Shown: positions 1 to 12,103, counted from the first letter of the stretch. The stretch is 64,000 nt of DNA from Cryptomeria japonica (GCF_030272615.1 NC_081410.1:221703415-221767414), one strand, 5' to 3'. Made by a program: numbers and translations. Notes: generated by a model from the sequence alone, not told the origin.

Positions 1-1240
1 ATCTCAGGTTCGTTCTTACAGAGTCTCCACCTCCCTGAAGAGGAATAAAATTTAACCATTGATCTTCACTCTAAAACAACTTCAGATTTCTGGGTACTTG
101 ACACAATAGAGTCGCATAATATTATTTTTTCTATTTCTCCACAACAAAATATCTAGGACATATACTTTCAAATCTGAAAAACAACTTTCAGATTTCTAAA
201 CTTCTAAGACTCTTCCCCAAATGAATACTGGCCAGGCTCATGGGTTTGTCTGTAATCAACAAGGTGAATACAAATTCACTCAACCTTACTGAAAATGCAT
301 ATTCTTATTCCCCAATAGAGTCGCCATTTCTATTGTTCTGAAAAAAGAGAAACCCAAGTTCACCTGCAAACTATCTATGAAATAGACAATCTCAATCAAT
401 GCAATTCTTCAGGGCTTGGACGATATAACATAGGATCCTAATGATCCTCCTACACTTCAAGTTCTGCAAGACCTAGGGGGGACACCCTTTGATGCATAAA
501 ATACAACCAGTTACAGATATATGACATCAACAAAAGCAGATAGATTTCACAAGGCTCAACAACAAGGAGGTTACTGCAGATGGACTAAATCTACATTAAC
601 ATCTCAACAAGATTGGAGCATGAGATAGGTGGAACAAACTAAACCTATAAACATAAAATTAAAAGGATAATTGATCAAAAAAAACTTTCTAAGGATCCCC
701 AAAATCTGCAAGACTAGTGCCTTATCCAAGGGCATGGAGTCATACATCAATAATGCAAATGAAAACCTCTATTGCAAACCTAATTTATTGAAAAAGATAT
801 TCCTGTATTAATCCTTGACATTAATACATTCTAAACTCAAACATAGGATCATACATATCCAAACATTATCTTGAATCCAAAATGATTGTTCATAGAATTT
901 AAACTCTTCATTGAAGAGTACCTAAGAACACCCATTACACTATCACTTTGAGAGGACAAACCCAAACTCCCTTGAAGACTGGATTGATTAAAAATTAGAG
1001 AAGGCCTAGAGACAATCCAATAAACTATATAGATGCCTTACATATATGTGACCTGCAACAGAAAATATCTACAACAAGAAGATACTCTATTACTTGAAAA
1101 AGGGACATTGTATTACAAATTTGGAAAAAACTTAGAATTGAAAACCAAGATTCAGGAGCCTTGCTCACAAAAAATATGGACGCTTATAAAATGAGAAGAC
1201 TCTCAAATAAGAAGGTAGGGAGGACAAAATCAGATTTCAT
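1..1240. other. AT-rich region, no gene recognised
   Basis: I see no reading frame above about 60 codons, no retroelement domain, no LTR partner elsewhere in the window and no RNA gene. The DNA is AT-rich and of normal complexity. It could be very old repeat or part of an element lying mostly outside the window. Confidence 0.5.
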
Positions 1241-2870
1241 TCTTTGACAATGGCAACTACCCTATCACTCAGCATTACCTGTTCACATACTTGGCGTGTA
1301 GAAAATCCAATCTCTTTGACTGAAACATAAATTTTGAGATCCCGAGGTAATTGCCCCAAAACTATTTGTCATGGGTTGCACTTGGTTGCAAGAATGGATT
1401 GCTCGGATTGAGAGATTTCCAATGATATATAACACTTGTCTATCAGGCAAAAAACAAATCCCTCAATCATTAATCTCTCGGATGCATGATAGTCATTTAA
1501 AATTTTGAATTTTCTACTATAGACTGAACTATATGAATTAACTTTGATTTTTTACTCCATTTTCCATCTCCATTCTGCCACATGGCACCTTGTGATTCTC
1601 TTGCAAATCCACCTAGACAACACCTCATCTACCACTGGACTGCCACCTCTTCTACTATGTGCCACCATGAGGCACCTTTTGATTGGCTTTGGGGTCCCTA
1701 TCCTACCACCTCAGCAAAACCTGGACTCACCGCCGGAATGGAGCTCTTCTTTGTCACGGGGTCGTGAGGGATATGCCAACTAGCGGTTTCTCATTGTGAC
1801 CTAGCGACCACCGTTGGATCATCTGAAGATCTACTTGCTCGCGAGGTCTCTAGTGTTTTGGGTGTTAGCATTTTATGCTAGTGAGCTGGAGACTGGGTTT
1901 AAGTCGCGAGGTCTCAAATTTTTTGCCGCTCACCCCCTCTGCTGGGCCTGCCATATTTCAGCCACTAATTTTCCTTTGGATCCAACTAGGCGCTACCTTA
2001 ACCACCACATCACCTTAGGCTGGACCCTCCACTAGATCTAGGCCTGCCTTGTCACCTAGTCGCAATGGATACTCTAAAGAGAAGCTTCCCATCGCGACCT
2101 AGTGACCACCATTGGATCATCTATGATCACCTTCCGAACGCCTCCAACCTGCTCGACCTTTAACCTGCCTTAGATACTCTCCTATCAGGTCCCACCACTT
2201 GGTCACCATCTCATCAGTCACCAAGTCGTGGCCATTAACAATTGAGCATCTTTATGTCGCGACATAAAGACAGCCATTGGATTTTTTGTGATGACTGTTG
2301 ATCTGCCTAACTTGCTTGCTGGTTATTTTGCCTTTCCCGTGACATAAAGACAACCGTTGGATTTTTTGCGATGACTGTTGATTTTCCTAACTTGCTCGCT
2401 GGTTATTTTGCCTTTCCGGTGCAAAATTTGGGTGCTTTGAGATGCATGCATACACAGGGTCCACTAGGCCATGAGCCACCTCTTTCCAGAAACCCTCAAG
2501 CTTTTGACACTTAATATGTGTGTGGCTTTGTATTTAAATACAAAATATTTCCTTCCCACAACCAATGTGGGATAAATGTTTATGCCTGGCAGCATTTACT
2601 TGGAAGTTTCTCTGGCCTTTTAAAACCCTCTTCACTGATTGTAGGGGAGAATGCCAGGAAGGACCGCAGAAATTTGGTTTTACACTTGACAATCGCATTT
2701 GCTTGGCAGTTTTTATTGTTTGCCTTTTAACTCATGCAGGGGAGGATTGCTGGCTTCATTTTTCATGCCCTCAGACTAGGCGATTCAATTTGATTCATTA
2801 GGTGCCATTCTGAAAGTGCAAAGCAAAAATTAAAAATGGGCCTCTCAAATTGACAAAATTTATGAGTCCT
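1241..2870. other. LTR-like or promoter-like region without a gene
   Basis: The base composition changes to a more GC-rich, patchy pattern. Short imperfect motifs recur: a segment resembling GACCTAGYGACCACC followed by RTTGGATCATCT occurs near 1798 and again near 2095, and a related motif is duplicated at 2261-2420. A palindromic TATA-like box TATTTAAATA lies at 2531-2540. Such subrepeats next to a TATA box resemble the U3 part of a plant LTR. No second copy lies in the window, so this is inference. The small open frames here (for example 1544-1783 and 2763-2990) match nothing I know. Confidence 0.35.
2261..2420. repeat. Tandem duplication, two 80-bp copies
   Basis: Copy 1 is 2261-2340 and copy 2 is 2341-2420. 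Both start GACATAAAGACA and end GGTTATTTTGCCTTTCC, with about six base differences by eye. The head-to-tail arrangement is direct from sequence; its role is unknown. Confidence 0.9.
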
Positions 2871-2871
2871 A

Positions 2872-4004
2872 GCAAAACCAACATTTTTGAATGGAGAGTT
2901 GAAAGAAGAATTTTGCATTGAACAACTGAAAGGATTAACATTGAAGGATGATACACACATTGTTTGCATATTGAAGAAGGCCCTATACAAATTGAAACAA
3001 GCCCCTAGAGATTTGTATGGAAGGCTAGATAAGTATTTTATTGATCAAGGTTTTTAAAAGGGTTTGATTGACAATAATTTATATTTCAAAATTGATTTAG
3101 GTAAAAGCTTAATTTTTGTAGTGTATGTTGATGTTATAATTTTTGGAGGAAATGAAGGTATCTGCAGAAAATTTATTAATGAGATGAAAAAGGAATTTGA
3201 GATGTCTATGATTGGTGAGTTAAATTTCCTTCTTAGTTTACAAGTAAATCAAAATGATAAAGGAATTTTGATATCATAGACTGTATATTAAGGAATTGTT
3301 GAAAAAGTTTGGGTTAGATAACTCCAAACTGGTGTGTACACCTATGACCACCAGATATAAATTGACAAAATATGATGTCCCCTAAAGTAGATGCAAGTTA
3401 GTACAGATCAATGATTGAAGGACTATTATATTTGACTGCTACCAAACCAGATATCATGTATGTAGTTTTTTTGGCGGCTATATTTTAGCAAGAACTGAAG
3501 GCATCACATGTGGTAGTAAAAAGAATTTCCAGATATCTAAAATGAACATAAGAGTTTGGCTTATGGTATCCTAAAAATTCAGATTTCACTCTAACTACTT
3601 ACACTGATGTAGATTGGGCTGGAAGTGTTGATGAAAAAAAAAGTACAAGTGGTGGAGCATTCTTTCTTGGCTCCCAGTTAGTTACTTGGTTAACTAAGAA
3701 GTAGGATAATGTCTCTTTATCTATAGCTAAAGCAGAGGACATTGCAACATCTTTATGTTGCACACAAATTCTATGGGTGAAGTAGACTTTGAAGGATATT
3801 GGTGCAATATTCAATGAACCTATCTCTATTATGTGTGATAACAATAGTGCAATAAAAATCTCTAAGAATATGGTACAACATTCCATAACAAAGCATATAT
3901 CCATTCGATATGACTTCTTGAGGAAATAGGTTTTGGATAACGAATAAAATTTTAAGTGTGTACCTACAAAAGAGCATATTGCAGATATCTTCATGAAGGC
4001 ATTG
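2872..4004 (+). pseudogene. pol: Ty1/copia pol remnant: RT and most of RNase H (5' part)
   Basis: Translation gives copia-type reverse transcriptase followed by RNase H. It begins at the FLNGEL motif and includes ALYKLKQAPR and a YVDV box at 3124-3135, where active copia RT has YVDD, so one catalytic Asp is lost. RNase H signatures follow: TYTDVDWAG, CDNNSAIKISKN, KHISIRYDFLR and IADIFMKAL. Several stop codons and frame changes break it. Gag, protease, integrase and the 5' half of RT are missing upstream. At 4004 it is cut by Gypsy-1 and resumes at 18913-18918, so the two pieces are one old element. Confidence 0.85.
4000..4004. repeat. Target-site duplication of Gypsy-1, left copy (CATTG)
   Basis: Five bases just outside the left LTR. 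The partner at 18913-18917 reads TATTA, which differs by two changes of the C:G to T:A type. Joining the flanks restores the copia RNase H reading frame, which supports the assignment. Confidence 0.65.
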
Positions 4005-4946
4005 TGATGTAGAGCCCTCCTTGTATCTTTTCAAACACTTTAGGATGTATGACACTGACCCCTCAACACACCTATAGGATCCTACAAAGCAAGACTTTAC
4101 AATCTTAGTTCCAACTTCTCATTTCACTCCAAGGTTCATACTACTCAAATTGGGTAACTTTCTCCAATATGCATTATGAAGCCTCCTAATGTTCTTGACC
4201 TTCACAACACCTATTTTGAACCATACAACACTCACATGGACTAGACCAAACATTAGTTTCAAGGATTCAACCCAATTCTCTATGACATTTTGGCAATTAG
4301 GCCTATTTGCTTGTAGCCCTTAGAGACAGGTAATGGGACCTTAAGTCCAAACTTTTCCAAACACCCTAGAAAAAAAATCACATATTCAGATACTCTTTAT
4401 GGTCTTACACAATCCCCCAAAAGGAGAGGTCAATATCTAACAAGGAAAGGTCTGAATCCAGTGATGACCAACTGTCCTGAAGGGCTAATTAGGCCTCCAT
4501 TTTTGAAGCAACTATATCAAAATGGACACACCTTACAACCACAAACCAATGGGAATGTGGGGAACCATAAACCATTATAGATTCCAAGGTTACATACCTG
4601 GTATCATCACCAATTGTCTTCTAGGGTAATTATTGCAGTCTAAGGGCTAGGTAGCCACATAGAGATGTCTACCTAGGGACTAATCAAACACACATCTCCC
4701 TTGCTCCTCCTGCAACATTATTTTGGAATCATAGAATACATAGGCCACACTTGCATCCCACCCACTGCCATGAGTTTTAGATGAACAGGTTGCAAGTTAT
4801 GGCCATGGGAAAGCAAAACCCTAGGCAAAATCCTAGTTTTTTGGGTACCTACATCAAACTTTAGATATCTGGAGCAAAACAAATGATCAATACCTCAAAT
4901 CAAGACCAAATCATTGGTAACTCACTGCACTAACAAAATCACAACA
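4005..4946 (-). repeat. Gypsy-1 3' LTR, first part (left of the LINE)
   Basis: Aligns along its length with 17406-18330 of the other LTR. It starts TGATGTAGAGCCCTCC against TGATGCAAAGCCCTCC in the partner. It ends in the 15-bp sequence duplicated by the LINE insertion and continues at 12104. Confidence 0.9.
4932..4946. repeat. LINE target-site duplication, left copy
   Basis: AACAAAATCACAACA is repeated exactly at 12089-12103. The intact partner LTR near 18311 has one copy of the near-identical AACAAAATCAAAACA, which proves that this was the empty site before insertion. Confidence 0.92.
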
Positions 4947-5980
4947 AAATGGGTTCCAAACCTTTCTCTTGATGATTCCTTTTTTGTGTCGGCGCCTGTG
5001 TGGATGCGTCTCCCGGGCCTCCCGGTGGAGTTCTGGAATGAGGAAGTTTTCAAGGGGATAGCAAGTTCTTTTGGAGAACTTCTCTCGATCGATCCAATGA
5101 CTACTGCTAAATCAAGGTTGTTTTTTCCCGTATCTTTGTTAATGTTAATCAAATGACGGATATGCCTCAATCTATTGAGATTATATCTAAATTGGGGAAA
5201 TCGACTCAAGCGATTGAATATGAATCGCTCCCGTTTGCTTTTTTTAATTGCAAAAAGTCGGGTCATTGGGCAAAATCTTGTCTTCTTAAGAAGAGTAAGA
5301 ATGGAAAGAGTGATAGTAGTTTGAAGTAGAAATGACAAACAAAAGATAAGAGAGAAGACCCACCAGTAGAGTGTGTTCCTGATTAGGAAGTGATTGAGCT
5401 GGAAAATGAGGATAAGAAGGATGTGAATAGTAATAATGAAATACCTGTTTGTGCCTACTCTAATAATAAAATAGAAAGTACCAAAGAAGAAGAGCAAAGG
5501 ATAGAGGCAAATGTGCAAAACCATGATTCAGAGGACCAAAAGGGAGGGCCTGCCAGTCAGGATAAAGTAGAGGAGAGTTCCAATGATGATGTATCTGCCT
5601 CTTCTTATACAAAAGAAAATGGGGGAGACTTCAATGAAGCATAGGAATACAACATTACAGATTTTGAGCCTCTTTAGTTATTAACCAATGGAAGCCCTAA
5701 GCCATCTCAATGCAAAACCCCATCTAATAGTTTGAAAATGGTGGCCCTGGAGGGAAATCTTAGGACTCTCAGCACTAAAGAAGGGAAATTGAATAAGGAA
5801 GGACCCAATGGAGGTATCTCAACTAGAAGAAAGAATAAGAAAAATGTAGATGTTGGAAGCCACAACAAAAAGAAGGGGAAACCTTCTCTAAAAAATCAAA
5901 GGGAACAGGAAAGTTGGAAGAAACGTGCTGATGGAAGAAAAAGCTCCATCGAGTCAGCTTTATCTCCAGTTAAAGTATGA
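4947..5980 (+). pseudogene. LINE ORF1: DUF4283-like nucleic-acid-binding protein with zinc knuckle
   Basis: The frame enters in the middle of a DUF4283-type domain typical of plant L1 ORF1, with the motif WMRLPGLPVEFWNEE at about 5000-5045. A frameshift follows near 5125. The zinc knuckle at 5236-5283 reads FNCKKSGHWAKSC; the first Cys of the usual CX2CX4HX4C is replaced by Phe. The C-terminal half (about 5390-5980) is charged and low in hydrophobic residues, with a basic stretch RRKNKKNVD and a Lys/Arg-rich tail, as expected for an RNA-binding chaperone of the LINE ribonucleoprotein. It ends TGA at 5978-5980, overlapping the ORF2 start by four bases (ATGA). Several internal stops are present. 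Confidence 0.82.
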
Positions 5981-8900
5981 AGATAATTTCTTTGAATATA
6001 AGAGGGTTGAATGCCCCTCATAAGTGGGATGTATTACGTAATATTATAAGAGATCATAAACTAGATGTTGTCCTTGTTCAGGAAACTAAGATGTGTAAGG
6101 ATAAAGTGGAAAGGATCAGAATATTTAAAAATAATGGGGTTACAGGAACCAGTTCAAAGTGTACCTCCGGAGGAACAATGATGTTTTGGAACCAAAATAC
6201 TATTATAGGTAAGGAAATCATTTCAGAAGGATAACTTTTTTTGGGTTATCACTAATGTCTATGCACCTAATACCAAAGCTGGGAGATTTAAATATTGGAG
6301 AAGCCTTGCAGAAGACAAATTAAATTTTGCTAATAAAAGCTGGATAATAATGGGAGATTTCATTACACCGCGTAAAGAGGATGAGAAGATGGGAGGCCTT
6401 CCCTTGCAGCTTGATGGCAAACAAGATCTTATGGACTTTATCAATGATCAAGCTCTTATGGATGTGGATCTCCAAGGGATTAACTATACTTGGACCAATA
6501 TAAGAACTGGAGCTAATCTCATTCAAGTAAGGTTAGATAGAACCTTGATTTCTCCTAAGTGGTTATCTAAGTATAGTTGTTCTTTGGCATCTATTATTAA
6601 GATTGGATCTGATCATTTCCCTATCTCTTTTATTGCCAATTCTTTTTCTGCTAAGAGAAATTTCCGTTTTAGATATGAAAAAGCGTGGTTATCCCATCCA
6701 TCTCTGGAAGCTTGTGTTGCTGATTGGTGGGGCTCTGAGGTTGAGGGAAAGAATTTATTTAGAATATCCAAAAAGCTCAGTATTATAAAGGCCAAAATCA
6801 AAATTTGGAACAAAGAGACATTTGGCTGATATCTTCAAAAGTAAAGCCCAGATTAAGACTGAAATTAAAGAAGTCCAAGATAAAATCCAAGAGGACGGGC
6901 TTTCAGAGGATTTGAGATCTATTGAAAATGGTTTGTTGTCTAAATACAACATAATTATTTCTAATGAAGAGATGTTTTGGAGACAAAGATCAAGAGCCTT
7001 GTATTTGAAGGAAGGTGATAAAAATACCCGGTTTTTTCACTTAACTGCTCTTAAGCACAGGGCGGTCAACAAGATTTCCAGGTTTATTTTGTCATAGGGG
7101 GATTTTAACGGATGAAAATGACATAAGAAGGGAAGCTCTGGATTTTTTTAGCAACCTCCTCAGAGAAGTGGATCATCTAGACTTTAGTAATCAAAACCTT
7201 CTTTTGTAGGCTATCCCTTCCACCTTGATTGAGGAAGACAACAAATATCTCTCTCGGATATCTTCTAGTCAAGAAAGAAAAAAGGCGGTGTTTTCTTTTC
7301 AGGGAGATAAGTCTCCTGGTCTGGATGGTTTTCCAATGTTCTTTTTCCAATCCTTTTGGCACATTGTGGAGACTGATATTTGTAATGGAGTTAAAGAATT
7401 CTTAGGTTCTAGAAGGCTTTTAAAAGAACTGAATGCGACCTTCATTGTTCTAATTTTGAAGAGTTCAGGGGCTGACTCTCTTAATAATTTTAGACCTATT
7501 AGTCTTTGTAATTCTGTTTGCAAGATTTTGTCTAAGGTTCTTACTTCTAGATTGCTAGCTATTCTTCCCAGAATTATTTCAGCTCAGCAAAATGGTTTTG
7601 TCCCTGGTAGATAGATTCTGGATTCCATTATTTCAGTTCATGAAAATATTCACTCTCTAACTACTGCTAAAAATCAGGGCTTTTTTCTGAAGTTAGATAT
7701 GTCTAAAGCCTATGATAGAGTGAACTGGCATTTTCTTTTCAGGATTATGAAAGCCTTTGGATTTGGAGAAAAAGTTATTCAGCTCTACTCTCAATTGATG
7801 GAAACCTCCTCCTCTACTGTTATTGTTAATGGATCTCCTTCCAGTTTCTTCAAAAGCACTAGAGGTCTAAGACAGGGGGATCCCATCTCCCCTATCTTGT
7901 TTACTATTTTAGCTAAAAGTTTGGGTAGATTTATAACTAAATATGTGGAAGAAGGTAATCTCAAAGGACTTAAACCTTCTTCGTCCAATGTTACTTGTAC
8001 TCATGAACAATTTGTTGATGATTCGATTTCCATGGGAGAAGCTACTATTAGAGAAGCAAGAAATATTAAGAATGTTATGGATATTTATGAATCTGCTTCT
8101 GGCCAAAAAATTAATTGGGATAAGAGCTCGTTGTTCTTCATCAACACCCTTGTTCAAAGACAATTAAGGATTGAAAGAATTCTTGGATGTAAAATTGTTG
8201 AGTTTCCCTCTACTTACTTGGGGTTTCCCCTTTGTGTTAAGCCTGCAGATAATTTTTGGATTAAGCCGGTTGACAGATTCAACTCAAAATTGGCTGGTTG
8301 GAAAGGAGCTATCCTTAGTCAAGCGGGCAAGGTGGCATTGCTTAAAGGTACTCTCCAAAACATGCCTATTTGTGCTTTCAGTCTGTTTAAAATCCCTAGA
8401 AAGTTTGTGGAGGCAATGGAAAGAATCCAAAAAAAGTTTCTTTGGTCAGGAGTGGAAGACAAGAATAGAATTCTCCTTATAGCTTGGAACAAAATCTATT
8501 CTCCCAAGGTGTCTAGGGGGTTGGTTTTAAGGAATATTAGCTCTATGAATAATGCCTTATTAGCAAAACAAATCTAGAGAATGAAAGGGGAGGAAAGAGA
8601 ATGGAATTTAATATGGAAAAAGAAATATCTTCATATGCAACCTTCCGAGGAAGAATTTCTGGATAACTCTTTTACTGTTGAAGGTTCTGCAATTTGGAAT
8701 GCAGTTCAATCGGCTAAAAGTTGGGCTGCTGCTGGAAGAATGTGGAAATTGGGGAATGGAAGAAGTATAAGATTTTGGGAAGACATATGGCTTCTAGATA
8801 AACCTTTGGAGGATATTTCAATCCTTAATGATTGGAAATATTGGTTCAAAAATAGGCACGGGGGTTTGGTTAGAGACTACTGGAGAAATGGGAATTGGAT

Positions 8901-10119
8901 TGAGTTTAGCCAGCAATGCCCGGGATTAAAGTTTCTTGAGATTTTGCTTTCTTCTAAATTTTTGAGGGACAATAAAGAGGATAGTTTGATTTGGAGGGAG
9001 ACCTCAGATGGGAATTATTTTGTGTCTTTGGCTGTGGCTATCCACAATAAAGTTCTGGAAGAGATTCCTATTTGGGCTAAAGTGTAGAATAAGAAGTTAA
9101 TTCCTAAAGTTAAAATCTTTTTTTTGATCTTTATCCAAAATTAGGTGCCGACTTTGGACAACCTCCAAAAGTGTGGATTTGTTTTTCCTAACAGGTGTTC
9201 TCTTTGTTGTAGGGAAGAGGAGTCTGCTTGTCATATTCTCCACCAGTGTACTTTCAGCCAGGAAATTTGGAAAATTATTTTCAGTAGGTGGAAGTTGAGC
9301 TGGGTTTTCCTGAACTCTCTAGGGGAGTCTTGGTAGCAATGGTACTGTCCTAATTCCAACCCTAAGAATGTGGAGCTTTGGAAACTTACTTTCCCTAATG
9401 TTATCTAGAACATCTAGAAGGAGCGCAACAATAGGATTTTTAGGCATAAAAGTGCTAACCCTGAAGTTGTGGTGGATAAAATCTATAGAGGTATATTCGA
9501 ATGTTTTAATGGTATTGATCATGGTTTAGTAGCTAAAGAAGACTTTAATGATAGATGGAACCTTTCTATAACCAAATCAAGTAAGGATAAGGGTAGGGAA
9601 GGTCTGGCATGGTGCTTTCCACTTTAGGGATGGATAAAGGTCAACTTTGATGGGGCGTCGAAGGGGAATCTAGGTAAAGCTGGTTATGGGGGCGTTGTCA
9701 AGAATTTTGCTGGAAGTTGCCTAGTGGTTGTCGATTGTCCTCTGGGTAGTCAAACTAGTCATTATGTAGAAGCTTCAACAGCTCTAAATACTTTGATTAT
9801 TGCTAAGAACCTAAATCATGACAACTTATGGCTGGAGGGAGACTCACTAAATATTATCAAGTGCTTGAAGGGGGAAACAGAGCCTTCGTGGTCTATAGAA
9901 AACATAATTTTTAAAGCTAGAGAAATTATTGCTAGCTTTAAAGTTATCATAATTGAACATGCCTTTAGAGAAAAAAACTTGGTTGCAGATGGCCTGGCAA
10001 ACCTAGGCGTTAATTCCAAAGCTCAAACTATTTGGCATGGGGAAGATAATATTAATTTTAGTGTTAAAGATCTCCTAAGAAAGGATAGATTCACGAGGAA
10101 AGAAGGACCGCACAATTAA
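5977..10119 (+). pseudogene. LINE ORF2: endonuclease, reverse transcriptase, zf-RVT, RNase H
   Basis: The protein would nick target DNA and copy the LINE RNA there. Domains run in order. The apurinic-type endonuclease (5977-6700) has LNIRGLN, VQETK, MGDF and SDHFPI; the Asn usually after MGDF is Ile. RT (about 7300-8300) has DKSPGLDGF, FRPISLCN, FLKLDMSKAYDRVNW, RGLRQGDPISPILF and FVDD at 8011-8022. A CCHC-like zf-RVT segment lies at 9145-9290. RNase H (9635-10030) keeps its acidic residues in NFDGAS, VEAS, EGDS and VADGLAN. Frameshifts lie near 6235, 6830 and 7095; about seven later in-frame stops (7207, 7612, 8575, 9085, 9142, 9334, 9625 region) interrupt one shared frame. The start ATG overlaps the ORF1 stop. 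Confidence 0.9.
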
Positions 10120-10129
10120 GATATTTGAA

Positions 10130-11890
10130 ATGAGTAATTTATGCATTTATAGAAAGGTTGTGATTACTTGGAAAAGTGGTAGAATCTTAATCAAAGATAT
10201 TAATCCTTCGCACACTTTGTGGGTTAACATTTTCAAAATTTTGAGAGACAACGGGAAGGATGCTTTGAATTTGCAGAAGAACATAGGTGATATTTTGAAT
10301 TTGAATATGGGAGGGGATCTAAGGTGGGAGGAACCAGATAACATATCCAGATGGAAGGAAATGCCAAAAGTATGGATGAAGTTGGAAAATGGGTCCCTGA
10401 TGAATTTTATGGAGAAGTTGGTCGATTACGATAAAGGTAGGGTTAATCTTGCAGTCTCTAAAATTCCTGAAAATTGGAGTAACGGGTCTTTTAAAAGCCA
10501 TGGTGTGAGGTTCAAATTGGACGCAAGCCTCATTGCGGCTGTAACAAGTATGCCCCACTTAGGTCTCAATTTTTTTAGAGATCTGAAAGTTTCCAATAAC
10601 GTGGTTAATCTTTTTCTGCGTAAGGAGAAGGAGAGGGCTAAAATAGGTAAAGCCTCGAGGGCTTATTATGATGCTTCCAATATTAAGAAAATTTGGGGCT
10701 GTGTGTTGAATGCTATCATGGAATACATTACAGTGGAGGGTCATTTTAATAGGGCCCACACTTATCATTTTGTGCTATTAAATCACTTCAGGCATGAGAA
10801 AAGGGTTTCCCTACCCTACTACCTCTTCAGGTCTTTGTCGAGGTCTCTCAACAAACACAACAAGAATCCTTCGAACCCGGTGATTCATTGTGGCCTCATT
10901 CTGCTCATATATGAGCACTCCAAAATCCTTTCTATTCTGGAAAATATGAGATTGTCTGCTTCTCCAGGGAAAGGCAAGAGAAAGCTGGAGGAAGGCAGAC
11001 CCAATAAGGAAGAGTCAATTCAGAGCAAAAAGAGCAAGAGTGCTACTGGGATGAAAACCCAAGAGGACAAGAATGAAACAAAGGATACCAGAAAAGATGG
11101 CAGTGAGATGGAAATGGATGAGTCTGGAGGTGAGGAAAGTTGGAAAGATGAGGACGTGGGGGAAGAGGAAGGTGAAGCTGAGGACGTGTCCGACCAAAAT
11201 AGTCCTAATCACAGTGCTAGCTTAGGCAATGTCAACAACCAGCCAATGGTGGAGAAGGATGATAAGGTTAATGAGGAAAAAGAAATGGATATTGAGAAGG
11301 AGAAGAATAAGGAACCCGAGAAGGAAATGGCTAAGGATAGTCTGAGTAAGGATAAGGAGGGTGTTGGAGAAGGGTTATTCCTGGATAATCTCAAAAACCT
11401 TACCGAGGCTAGATTGGGTTTTGACAGGTGGACTTATGAATTTTTAAAGAATTTGGAAAAAAATAGGAAGCATATGGATGAGAAAAGGAAGGAAGATGAA
11501 AGGAACCAGGAGCAATGGAAGTAGGACATGGAGGAAAAAGTTAAGAAGATGGAAGCTTAGATTGACTATCTGGAAGAAGGTAAAGCGGCAATGAAAAACC
11601 TGTTGGGAATGATTCCGAATATCTTGACTGTTATCACTAAAAACCTAGAGGAAATCTCTAAGGTCCTTGAAAGCTCCAACTCTCCCAAACTGGTGGTAGA
11701 CCTTGACATTGATGAAGATTAAATCGAGATTGGGATTGGGGAATCAACTCCTGGTGGAGCGGCAAAGAGAACTAGGGTGAGCTTGAAGAAAGTTGATGTG
11801 GCGTCTTCTAAGGAAATCCCTAATCTTAGGGATAATATTAAAAAACTCTATGGGATTAGCTGTAGCTTGGCTAATGCCCTAAAAAAATAA
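10130..11890 (+). pseudogene. LINE ORF3: conserved-looking extra protein downstream of RNase H, function unknown
   Basis: The ATG lies ten bases after the ORF2 stop, in another frame. It is open for 464 codons to the TAG at 11522-11524; the frame then runs on to a TAA at 11888-11890 with three more stops, each explicable as CAG or CAA changed by C to T. The N-terminal ~275 residues look globular, with motifs GVRFKLDASLIAAVTSMP, NAIMEYITVEGHFNRAHTYH and RVSLPYYLF. These resemble the helical 'plant transposon protein' type domains found beside plant retroelements; I base this on recall, not a search. Residues ~280-440 are highly charged (Lys/Glu/Asp), followed by a possible coiled coil. Longest intact frame in the LINE, so selected or recently lost. 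Ordinary plant L1 elements have only two ORFs. Confidence 0.75.
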
Positions 11891-12088
11891 AAATAGTTCC
11901 TTTCCTATGCTTCGTTTGGTCTGGTTGGTTGTCACTGGTCTTTTGGGGCCTTTTTGCTGGTTTTTTCTAGTAGCTATGCTGGTTTTTCTGATGTATGTTC
12001 CTTCTGGTTTCTTAATGCTATTCTATCTTAAGGATCTTTTGTATAAGGTTTTGGGGCCCCTTCAAAACCTATTTTTACCTTAATCAAA
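11891..12088 (+). other. LINE 3' untranslated region and tail
   Basis: G/T-rich DNA with repeated CTGGTTxTT-like words, as in plant LINE 3' ends, followed by a short A-rich end TAATCAAA that merges into the TSD. No AATAAA signal close to the end is seen. Confidence 0.7.
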
Positions 12089-12103
12089 AACAAAATCACA
12101 ACA
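12089..12103. repeat. LINE target-site duplication, right copy
   Basis: Identical to 4932-4946 (AACAAAATCACAACA); the LTR sequence resumes at once with TTGG. Confidence 0.92.

Larger units (their letters stand above)
4947..12088 (+). mobile_element. L1-type LINE with three ORFs, 5'-truncated
   Basis: A 7.14-kb non-LTR retrotransposon flanked by a perfect 15-bp TSD, inside the 3' LTR of Gypsy-1. It carries ORF1 with a zinc knuckle, ORF2 with endonuclease, RT, zf-RVT and RNase H domains, and a third ORF. The 5' end starts inside the ORF1 domain, so it is truncated, as is usual in target-primed insertion. The 3' end has a G/T-rich untranslated region and only a short A-rich tail merging with the TSD. 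Stops and frameshifts make it inactive. Confidence 0.92.

Noticed and set aside
4922-5524. 200-codon minus-strand frame
   Set aside because: It is antisense to LINE ORF1, has no domain and crosses the LINE/LTR boundary.
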